Source: an uncultured Eubacteriales bacterium (GTDB lineage: Bacteria > Bacillota > Clostridia > Oscillospirales > Oscillospiraceae). From it: a stretch of DNA of 18,017 bases. The DNA lies in the NCBI GenBank assembly GCA_900549495.1, contig UROL01000016.1:1-18017 (forward strand), read 5' to 3'. A program made the position numbers and the translations under genes. Positions 6,756 to 13,408 of the stretch are shown here, piece by piece. The notes under the pieces are model-generated. The model saw only the letters and a program-made list of their open reading frames with translations, did no database searches and was not told where the DNA came from. Positions within the stretch are counted from its first letter, which is position 1. Every line of letters starts with the position of its first letter.

Positions 6756-8063
6756 TCATGCATCCGGCATCAGCAAATCCAGGGCTTCGGTGAAGTTTAC
6801 GTCCACCTGAAAATCTACCCGGGTTATTTCGTCTGTCACGCAGGTGACCCATTCTTCGGTGATAGGTACATTTTCCAGGAGGGCTCGCTCCCGCTGGGAG
6901 AGAATCTGGCTGCACAGGCCGGACCACATCGCCTCTGCCGAGCCTTCCACCAAAACGGGCCATCCTCCCAGGGGCAGGGCATCCACCTGACTGCGCCACT
7001 GATACTCTGGCCGGAGCAGACTGGACAGCAATTCATATGCCAGCTCCGGGTTGCTGCTGTCGGCGCCTACGGCTCCGAACCACTTGACCATGGCGGTAAC
7101 ATCGCCGCTGACGGCCCGCAGGGGAATCACCGCAAGCTCCTTCTCGTCCAGACTGGCCATGGCCGGGAGAGACAAAATCCGGCCGATGCTGGAAAGATAA
7201 CAGGGCAGATATTCCAGCCCCGGCTTGCCATACCGGACACGGCTGAGATACATCTCAAGATTTGGCAGCAGAAGGACATAGTCCTCCTTCTGCCGGGCCA
7301 TGGTGCACAGCTTTTCATAGCGGGTGAAAAATTCCGTCACTTCCTCAAAGGAGAGGCTGACCTTTCCGGTGTCGTAGTTGATTAAGCTGGAGAAGACGGT
7401 CTCCGGGCGGAGGTGGGCAATGGCCTCTCGGGTCAGCGCCAGGGCCAGCTCCGAGTCATTTTTGCCAAGGCCGTAGTCCAGCACATCCAGCACCGTCATA
7501 TCCGGCTGCAGCTGGGGAATTTCCCCATCGGACAGGAAGTAGAAGGCTTTTACGTCGAAGCTCAGGGGCAGGAGCAGCCGTTTGCTCCCTACGCAGCCGC
7601 CGTCCATCACGGTGGTTTGCAGCCCCAGTGCATCCAGGGATGCATCATGGCTATACAAGTCGGAAATGTCCCGGAAGACACCCTGCTGCATGGCATAGGG
7701 GACACTATCGAACAGCGGCTCCACCGAGCGGCCCTTGGGCCCCAGGGATAGTGTGTGCGCCGCCGAGAGAACGTAGACATCCGGCCCCTTTCCGGCCTCC
7801 ATAGCCTCCCGCAGGGCGGCCAATTGGCTCTGCCGAATTTCCTGCCGGGGAGACAAAATCTCCAAATTCACCCGGACATCGGGGTGCTTTTCCCGGAAAG
7901 CGGCGATGGCCTCTTCCAGGATGGTATCCATCTGGCCGGGGCCGGTGTATTCCGCCACCACCCAGACGGATGGTTCCGATGCTTCCGCCACTGCCCAGCC
8001 GCAGCAGCCCAAGGCCAACAGAAATGCCAGTATGGCAGTGACCAGTCGCCGGGTTTGCCTCAT
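6756..8063 (-). CDS. Orphan extracellular solute-binding protein (family 1-like)
   Basis: From the chosen start this is a 435-residue exported protein. It has a basic N-terminus (MRQTRRL), a hydrophobic core and a likely signal peptidase I site after AVAEA near residue 27. A Cys-Cys within the signal is not a standard lipobox. The mature part opens with VWVVAEYTGPGQMDTILEEA and AIAAFREKHPDVRVNLEIL, the pattern of family-1 (sugar or peptide-type) solute-binding proteins, followed by GKGPDVYVLSAAH. ATG 8063 is chosen over upstream in-frame codons because AAAGGG lies 6 nt upstream; a Met at 8078 has no usable spacing. No permease or ATPase adjoins it, so it may be a sensor accessory or use a distant transporter. 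It is probably cotranscribed with the Cys-rich gene 26 nt upstream. The ligand is unknown. Confidence 0.8.
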   Translation of the reverse strand: MRQTRRLVTAILAFLLALGCCGWAVAEASEPSVWVVAEYTGPGQMDTILEEAIAAFREKHPDVRVNLEILSPRQEIRQSQLAALREAMEAGKGPDVYVLSAAHTLSLGPKGRSVEPLFDSVPYAMQQGVFRDISDLYSHDASLDALGLQTTVMDGGCVGSKRLLLPLSFDVKAFYFLSDGEIPQLQPDMTVLDVLDYGLGKNDSELALALTREAIAHLRPETVFSSLINYDTGKVSLSFEEVTEFFTRYEKLCTMARQKEDYVLLLPNLEMYLSRVRYGKPGLEYLPCYLSSIGRILSLPAMASLDEKELAVIPLRAVSGDVTAMVKWFGAVGADSSNPELAYELLSSLLRPEYQWRSQVDALPLGGWPVLVEGSAEAMWSGLCSQILSQRERALLENVPITEEWVTCVTDEITRVDFQVDVNFTEALDLLMPDA

Positions 8064-8089
8064 GTGTTGCCCTTTCATCCTTTGCTGTT

Positions 8090-8419
8090 TTATGCGGCGG
8101 TGCAGCTGTAGGTTTTTCCTGCGATGTTTTCGCCCCAGTTGCCGCAGATGGAGCACATATAGGTTGCGTAGGTGATGGTGACGGCGTGGACATGGGGCTT
8201 AAAGATTTCGGCGCAGGAATCAACGTTGAAATATTTGGTCTCCGACCGGGTTCCGCCGGTGGCTGCCATGGAATTGACGCCGCACTGGGAGCAGTACTTA
8301 CCGTTGGTGGAGGGCACAGAGGTGGTCACCGGCTCGGCCAGGGCGGGAACCAGGATGGCTGCCAGCAGGAAAAGGCTGCAAATGGCAGAGGTGATTTTCT
8401 TGCAGAGGGAATGCTTCAT
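8090..8419 (-). CDS. Small secreted cysteine-rich protein of unknown function
   Basis: I do not recognise this 109-residue protein. It starts with a clear Sec signal peptide (hydrophobic core about 11-25, cleavage expected after PALA at 28). The mature domain of about 81 residues contains two zinc-ribbon-like knuckles, YCSQCG (Cys43, Cys46) and MCSICG (Cys89, Cys92), plus Cys69, Cys106 and a PHVHA motif (His76, His78). The even Cys count and export suggest disulphides or a structural metal. Its RBS (AAAGGATG) lies about 10 nt upstream and a strong promoter lies 97 nt upstream. It is the first gene of a likely operon with the orphan solute-binding protein, and may be an extracytoplasmic partner of it; that is inference. 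Confidence 0.78.
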   Translation of the reverse strand: MKHSLCKKITSAICSLFLLAAILVPALAEPVTTSVPSTNGKYCSQCGVNSMAATGGTRSETKYFNVDSCAEIFKPHVHAVTITYATYMCSICGNWGENIAGKTYSCTAA

Positions 8420-8478
8420 GGGGAAATCATCCTTTCTGAATAAATATGGGAGCTTTGTTTCAACGAAATCCAGCCGAT

Positions 8479-8488
8479 TGTGTACACA
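8479..8488. promoter_or_regulatory. Perfect 10-bp palindrome TGTGTACACA in the leader, candidate operator
   Basis: This symmetric 10-mer lies downstream of the -10 element (8521-8516) of the Cys-rich gene, in its 5' untranslated region. The 8-mer TGTGTACA within it also occurs at 3211-3218, over the kinase operon start site, and at 6697-6704, between the convergent gene ends. No protein is assigned to it. Confidence 0.35.
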
Positions 8489-8515
8489 TTCTCTACATTT
8501 CGTAGAATTATAATT

Positions 8516-8544
8516 ATTTTATGACCGAAAATGACATTTGTCAA
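8516..8544 (-). promoter_or_regulatory. Strong sigma-A promoter for the Cys-rich/SBP operon
   Basis: On the minus strand a consensus TTGACA (8544-8539) and TAAAAT (8521-8516) are separated by 17 bp. The -35 lies within the interrupted dyad TGACATTTGTCA (8533-8544 region), which could be a regulator site. The leader to the start codon at 8419 is about 90 nt, long enough for post-transcriptional control. Confidence 0.8.
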
Positions 8545-8601
8545 GAAAAATAATTCGCCGGTAAAATGAAATATTCGAAGCCTTTTCATAAGAAGACGGC
8601 G

Positions 8602-8626
8602 AAAAAAAGCCCCTGCGGCGAGGGCT
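8602..8626 (-). terminator. Rho-independent terminator downstream of the BlaI/M56 operon
   Basis: On the minus strand AGCCC and GGGCT form a short GC stem around a TCGCCGCAG loop, followed at once by seven T residues (8608-8602). It lies 86 nt past the M56 stop codon and upstream of the next minus-strand promoter (8544), so it insulates the two operons. Confidence 0.75.
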
Positions 8627-8711
8627 TCCCTGGGCCGTATCAGCCTCGGGGCAGCTGCCTCTCCGCAGTGGCGATATATTATGGAAATTGCCCCGGCCCT
8701 GGGGGCGGCTG

Positions 8712-9593
8712 CTACCGGGGCACTGCCACGGTATCCAGCTGAGCGAAGAACTGACCTACGGCCTCCTGCACAGGGGCATTGATACTGGACATGGGGCTGG
8801 TGAGGAAGCAGATGGCCACCAGGCAGGCTGTCACCAAACAGACCGGCAGCGACCATCGGGAGGCCTTCTGGTATCCCAGAACGGTGCGAATTCTCTTTTT
8901 CAGGCCGTGACTGCCAAAGCCGGGAACTGGCGCAGCAGGGGCGGCCCAGGTGATAATCAGCTCCGCATATTTCTGACGCTTTCTGCTATTCAATTTGGCA
9001 GCGGTGGCCTGGTCACATGCCAGCTCCACATCCAGGCCGAACAGCCAATAGGCCAGCCACAGCAGCGGATGGAACCAATAAACGCACAGCAGCCCATAGG
9101 CCAGAATCTTCCACATGGGATCCAGCCGCCGGATGTGCTCCCGCTCATGGGCCAGCACCAGCTGGGCATCCTCCGGCGTCAGGCAGGAGGGGAGATAGAT
9201 TTTTGGCCGAAGCACCCCCAGCACAAAGGGAGTGGGCAGATAGTCGCACACCCACACATTGTCCTTCCGTAGGACGGCCTCGTTCAGCCGCCGAGTCAGG
9301 CGGAGCAGCCGGAAAATGCCCAGCAGGAGCATGGCTCCCATGCCGACCAACCAAATTGCCCCCAGAGGCAGGGAGGCCAGCTTTGACGCTGCCAGCTCCA
9401 GCCGCTGGGGTATCAGACTCAGGCTGCTGTGCACTGTGACAGGGCAGACCAGCCGCACCGCCACCAGGGCCCAGAGACACACTGTATATTTTTTCGGACA
9501 CCGGTGCAGTATATGCCGCAGCAGACACACCGGCAGAACAATCCACCCGGACACCATTGCCATTTTCAGTGCCCGGGTGAAAAGACCGGTCAT
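8712..9593 (-). CDS. Short M56 (BlaR1/MecR1-type) membrane metallopeptidase
   Basis: This is a 293-residue membrane zinc protease that would cleave and inactivate the partner BlaI repressor. It has N-terminal membrane segments at about 13-30 and 36-53, another at about 80-97, and the zinc motif HEREH (His149, Glu150, His153) with a downstream Glu190 in DVELACDQ. A further segment lies at about 248-266. The start at 9593 is chosen because AGGAGA lies 8 nt upstream and its ATG overlaps the BlaI stop as ATGA; the longer open frame to 9869 merely runs through blaI. Full BlaR1/MecR1 proteins reach about 580-600 residues with a penicillin-binding sensor domain. Here only about 27 residues follow the last membrane segment, so no beta-lactam sensor is present and the stimulus is unknown. 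Confidence 0.88.
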   Translation of the reverse strand: MTGLFTRALKMAMVSGWIVLPVCLLRHILHRCPKKYTVCLWALVAVRLVCPVTVHSSLSLIPQRLELAASKLASLPLGAIWLVGMGAMLLLGIFRLLRLTRRLNEAVLRKDNVWVCDYLPTPFVLGVLRPKIYLPSCLTPEDAQLVLAHEREHIRRLDPMWKILAYGLLCVYWFHPLLWLAYWLFGLDVELACDQATAAKLNSRKRQKYAELIITWAAPAAPVPGFGSHGLKKRIRTVLGYQKASRWSLPVCLVTACLVAICFLTSPMSSINAPVQEAVGQFFAQLDTVAVPR

Positions 9594-9961
9594 TTCCCGG
9601 TCTCCTGGGGATACTCTGCTACGATACGCCGCAGGGCCTCCACCTCGTCTGAGGTCAGACGTTTCTTTGCGGTAAAGGCTGCCAGGAAGGAGGGAAAGTC
9701 CCCGCCAAAGTGGGCATCCACATAGGCTCGGCTTTGATTGGAATAGAATTCGTCTCTGGTTTGCAGGGAGGTCACCACACCGTCCTTGGTCTGAAACAGC
9801 CCCTTGTTGCACAGCCGCTTTAGAACTGTGTAAGAGGTGGTCTTCTTCCAGTGGAATACCTCCGCACATTTGTGGGACAGCTCGGCGGCAGTGATGGGCG
9901 CATTCTCCCAGACCAAATCCGCAAATTGCCCCTCAATGACGCCTAACTGAAAATTATTCAT
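9590..9961 (-). CDS. BlaI/MecI/CopY-family transcriptional repressor
   Basis: This is a 123-residue winged-helix repressor of the penicillinase-repressor family. The N-terminal DNA-binding domain carries the family core LVWENAPITAAELSHK and WKKTTSYTVLKRLCNKGL, in which the recognition helix TTSYTVLKRL and the wing are evident. The C-terminal half (EEFYSN-like DEFYSNQSRAYVDAHF, then FLAAFTAKKRL) is the dimerisation region, which also bears the usual protease cleavage zone. It is translationally coupled to the M56 peptidase, the standard repressor/antirepressor pair. The start at 9961 has AAAGGATG about 10 nt upstream. No beta-lactamase or PBP gene is adjacent; the nearest divergent gene is addB, and regulation of addBA is not established. 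Confidence 0.93.
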   Translation of the reverse strand: MNNFQLGVIEGQFADLVWENAPITAAELSHKCAEVFHWKKTTSYTVLKRLCNKGLFQTKDGVVTSLQTRDEFYSNQSRAYVDAHFGGDFPSFLAAFTAKKRLTSDEVEALRRIVAEYPQETGK

Positions 9962-9984
9962 AATGCATCATCCTTTCTGAATCC

Positions 9985-10013
9985 ATACTATATTCTGCCG
10001 AAAAAAATGTCAA
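9985..10013 (-). promoter_or_regulatory. Promoter of the BlaI/M56 operon
   Basis: On the minus strand a consensus TTGACA (10013-10008) is followed after 17 bp by TAGTAT (9990-9985); TATAGT two bases earlier is an alternative -10. I see no canonical BlaI dyad (TACA-N2-TGTA) here, so the operator, if the operon is autoregulated, has diverged. Confidence 0.7.
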
Positions 10014-10110
10014 GACTTTTTCATCGACCATTTTGTAACAAGTTTATGGATGTTGTCGCCGGGAATCTGGTTGGCGGTGGAAAAATGTCCTGTTTTTTTC
10101 CCGAATGCTG

Positions 10111-10119
10111 TGATATACT
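10111..10119 (+). promoter_or_regulatory. Extended -10 promoter element of addBA
   Basis: TGATATACT combines the TG of an extended -10 with a good TATACT hexamer, 29 nt before the addB start codon. The -35 region at about 10091-10096 (TGTTTT) is poor, as is common for extended -10 promoters. Confidence 0.6.
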
Positions 10120-10147
10120 GAAGACGAAACAGAAAGGGGGCAGCCAT

Positions 10148-13100
10148 ATGCTGCATCTTTTGATAGGAACGGATTGGACACAGAACAGCGGCGAAGTGCT
10201 TGCCCGGCTCTCTCAGGATGTCAAGCAACGCAGACCCGGGCGAATTCTTATGGTGCCGGAGCTGATTAGCCACGAAACCGAGCGGGCGTTGTGCCGCTGT
10301 GCCGGGGACACTGCCAGCCGATATGCAGAGGTGCTGTCCTTCACCCGCCTGGCCAGAAGAGCGGCGGAGCAGGCGGGCAGCGGCGCCATGGAGTGCCTGG
10401 ATGGCGGCGGACGGGTGGTGGCTATGGCAGCGGCAGCCCGCCAGCTGGCCAGCAGACTGAAAGCCTATGCCGCAGTGGAGACAAAGCCGGAATTCCTCAC
10501 CCAGCTTATCGATGGGGTGGACGAATTCAAGCGCTGCTGCATCAGCCCGGCAGATCTAAAGGCCGCTGCCGCCCAGACAGAGGGAAGCCTGGCTCAGAAG
10601 CTGGAGGAGCTCTCATTGCTGATGGAGAGCTACGACAGCTTGTGCAGCCGAGGCAAGCGGGACCCCCGGGATCAGATGACCTGGCTGCTGGAGCAGCTGG
10701 AGGATGGGGACTTTGCCAGGCAGCATGTTTTTTACATTGATGGCTTCCCGGATTTCACCCGGCAGCATATGGCCATTTTGGAGCATCTGATTCAGTTCAG
10801 CCCGGAGGTTACGGTGAGCCTGAATTGTGACAGCGTGGGCTCCCACCAGCTGGCCTTTGAGAAGGCGGGGCAGACTGCCTCGGAGCTGTACCGGGCTGCC
10901 CAGCGGCTGCATGTTCCGGTTAAGGTGGAGGAGATTCACCAGCGGGAGGATCGGCTGTGCGTCCTCCGGGAGAAGCTATTCCAGGGCCCGATTCAGCAGG
11001 GCTGCGCTGCCCAGTTCCTGCGGGTCTGTCGGGCGGACTCCCCCTGGGCAGAGGTGATGGAGGCAGCCCACCGGGTACGTGCCCTGGTTTCCCAGGGCTG
11101 CCGCTACCGGGATATCACTCTGGTCTGCACGGATATGGGGCAGTATCAGCCCCTGGTGAGCTTGATTTTTTCCAGGATGCACATCCCTGTCTACCAGTCC
11201 GGCACCGAGGATATTCTGCAAAAGAGCATGATTTCCACCGTCCTCACTGCATTGGATGCCGCCCTCAGCGACTATGACCAGCGCAGTGTCCTCCGCTATT
11301 TTCGTTCGGCCCTGTCCGGCTTGGACGCGGACACCTGCGATTTGCTGGAAAACTATGCCTTCCTCTGGGACATCCGGGGCATCCGGTGGGCCAGGGAATG
11401 GGAAAATCATCCGGACGGCCTGGGGGCGGAGTGGAGCTCCGATGCCAGGGCCCGGCTGGAAGCCCTGAACGCTGCCCGCCGGAGGGAGATAGAGCCTTTG
11501 GAGCAGCTGCGCCAGTCCTTCCGCACCTGCGTCAGTCTGGCCGGGCAGGTGGAGGCGTTGTACGAGTTTTTGGAAACGGTGGGCATGGAGCAGCGCCTGG
11601 AGCAGCTGTCCCAGGCCCTGGATGCTTCCGGCAACGGCCGGGAAGCGCAGATTCTGAATCAGCTATGGGAGATTTTGATGTCCGCCCTGGAGCAGCTATA
11701 CGACGTGCTGGGCCAGACCCACTGGGAGCCGGAGCATTTCCAGCGGCTGCTGCGGCTGCTGCTGAGCCAGTACGATGTGGGCACCATCCCGCCGGTGCTG
11801 GACGTGGTGCAGCTGGGGCCGGTGGCCTCTATGCGCTGCCATAGCCGTAAGCATTTGATTCTTCTTGGTGCCCAGGAGGGCGGCCTGCCCGGCTATTCCG
11901 GCTCTGCCGGTGTCCTTACCGACCAGGAGCGGGTGACGCTGCGGGCCCTGGGGGTTCCCCTTACCGGCGGCGGTATGGAGGGTGTCCAGGCGGAGTTTGC
12001 GGAAATCTATGGCGTGTTCTGCGGCGCAACCCAGTCGGTGGAGGTGCTTTCCTCCGGCAAGCAGCCCTCCTTCGTCTGCCGCCGCCTGGCGGAGCTGGCA
12101 GGGGAGGAGACCCTGCTGCGGGACACCCTGGGCTTTGCCGATGCAGATGCCGGGGAGGCCGGGGCATTCCTGGCCGGGTGGAAGCAGCGGCAGCTGGCAG
12201 AGGAGCTGAACATCCTGGACGACTACTGCCGCACCTGCTCCCAGGCGGATTTCCAGCTGGGGGCCGTCAGCCAGAAGAACATCCGCAAGCTCTACGGCGA
12301 AAGCCTGTGCCTCTCCGCCTCCCAGGTGGATAAGCAGGCCAGCTGCCGCCTGGCCTATTTCCTCAACTACGGTCTGCGAGCCAAGGAACGGAAGGAGGCC
12401 ACCGTGGACCCGGGGGAGTTTGGCACCTATGTCCACGCCGTGCTGGAAAATACGGCCCGCCGGGTTCGGGAGCTGGGAGGCTTCCATCAGGTGAGCCTGG
12501 AAAATACCCTGGACATTGCCCATGAATTTTCCCAGGAGTACGCCCAGGCCCGGTTCAGTCAGCTTCAATCCCAGCGGATGGAGTATTTGTTCCGGCGGAA
12601 TCTCCGGGAGCTGGATATGGTGGTGGAGGAGCTATGGCAGGAGCTGCGGGAATCCCAATTCCAGCCGGAGGGCTTCGAGGTGGATTTCGGCTTTGGAAAG
12701 GCGGATTCCCTGCCGCCCATTGCCATCCCCAATGGGAAAATAAACGCCATCCTCCGGGGCTATGTGGACCGGGTGGATGTGTGGCAGAGCCCGGGCAGCA
12801 AATACTACCGGGTTGTGGATTACAAAACCGGGAAAAAGGATTTTGATTACTGCGATGTGTTCAACGGCATCGGCCTGCAAATGCTGCTGTATCTGTTTGC
12901 TTTGGAGGAAAGCGGCGGGGAGCTGCTGGGGGAGCACCCCATTCCGGCGGGCGTCCAATATTTCCCTGCCCGGGCACCCTATATCAATGAAAAGAGTATG
13001 CCGGATCCCGGGCAGGTGGAAAAGAATCGCCGGAAGGAATGGGGCCGCCAGGGATTGCTGCTGGATGACAGGCAGGTTCTGGATGCCATGGAGCCGGGGC

Positions 13101-13408
13101 AGAAGCAGCGCCTGCCTGTGAAGGAGAACAAGGAGGGGGCGCTTACCGGGGATTTGGCGAACCGTGGACAGCTTCGGCTGCTGGAAAAATACGTCTTCCG
13201 GGTTCTGGGGAAGCTGGTGGAGGACATTGTCTCCGGCAATGTGGAGCCCAACCCCTATACCCGGGGGAGCGACCACGATACCTGCCGCTACTGCCCCTAC
13301 GGCGACGTATGCCATAGCGGCAGCGTCACTGGACGGCGGAATTACAAGAAAATGGATGCCCAGGAATTCTGGGAGCAGATGGAAAAGGAGATGAGGCAAC
13401 ATGGCTGA
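10148..13408 (+). CDS. addB: ATP-dependent helicase/deoxyribonuclease subunit B (AddB)
   Basis: AddB is the second subunit of the AddAB helicase-nuclease, which resects double-strand breaks for RecA loading. From ATG 10148 (AAAGGGGG about 7 nt upstream) the product has 1086 residues; an in-frame upstream codon at 10007 lies in promoter DNA. The C-terminal half holds a RecB-like nuclease (GYVDRVD with Asp874, and VVDYKTGKK with Asp891 and Lys893). The four cysteines of the AddB iron-sulphur clasp are Cys733, Cys1046, Cys1049 and Cys1055 (C-x2-C-x5-C). The N-terminal position where AddB usually has a Walker A P-loop reads LIGTDWTQNSGEV, lacking GxGKS/T, so ATP binding by this subunit is probably lost. 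The frame overlaps addA by 8 nt. Confidence 0.92.
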   Translation: MLHLLIGTDWTQNSGEVLARLSQDVKQRRPGRILMVPELISHETERALCRCAGDTASRYAEVLSFTRLARRAAEQAGSGAMECLDGGGRVVAMAAAARQLASRLKAYAAVETKPEFLTQLIDGVDEFKRCCISPADLKAAAAQTEGSLAQKLEELSLLMESYDSLCSRGKRDPRDQMTWLLEQLEDGDFARQHVFYIDGFPDFTRQHMAILEHLIQFSPEVTVSLNCDSVGSHQLAFEKAGQTASELYRAAQRLHVPVKVEEIHQREDRLCVLREKLFQGPIQQGCAAQFLRVCRADSPWAEVMEAAHRVRALVSQGCRYRDITLVCTDMGQYQPLVSLIFSRMHIPVYQSGTEDILQKSMISTVLTALDAALSDYDQRSVLRYFRSALSGLDADTCDLLENYAFLWDIRGIRWAREWENHPDGLGAEWSSDARARLEALNAARRREIEPLEQLRQSFRTCVSLAGQVEALYEFLETVGMEQRLEQLSQALDASGNGREAQILNQLWEILMSALEQLYDVLGQTHWEPEHFQRLLRLLLSQYDVGTIPPVLDVVQLGPVASMRCHSRKHLILLGAQEGGLPGYSGSAGVLTDQERVTLRALGVPLTGGGMEGVQAEFAEIYGVFCGATQSVEVLSSGKQPSFVCRRLAELAGEETLLRDTLGFADADAGEAGAFLAGWKQRQLAEELNILDDYCRTCSQADFQLGAVSQKNIRKLYGESLCLSASQVDKQASCRLAYFLNYGLRAKERKEATVDPGEFGTYVHAVLENTARRVRELGGFHQVSLENTLDIAHEFSQEYAQARFSQLQSQRMEYLFRRNLRELDMVVEELWQELRESQFQPEGFEVDFGFGKADSLPPIAIPNGKINAILRGYVDRVDVWQSPGSKYYRVVDYKTGKKDFDYCDVFNGIGLQMLLYLFALEESGGELLGEHPIPAGVQYFPARAPYINEKSMPDPGQVEKNRRKEWGRQGLLLDDRQVLDAMEPGQKQRLPVKENKEGALTGDLANRGQLRLLEKYVFRVLGKLVEDIVSGNVEPNPYTRGSDHDTCRYCPYGDVCHSGSVTGRRNYKKMDAQEFWEQMEKEMRQHG

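Noticed and set aside
8636..8712. Inverted repeat GGGGCA/TGCCCC and GGCAGCTGCC beyond the M56 stop
   Set aside because: The arms are short with a loop of about 35 nt and no U-tract. The better terminator is at 8602-8626.
10033..10041. TTGTAACAA dyad between blaI and addB as a BlaI operator
   Set aside because: It is only 9 bp, does not match TACA-N2-TGTA, and lies upstream of the -35 of the blaI promoter.
11696..12568. Open frame of 290 codons antisense to addB
   Set aside because: No RBS or conserved motif, and it lies within the contiguous AddB coding sequence. The same applies to 12632-13402 and 15714-16427.
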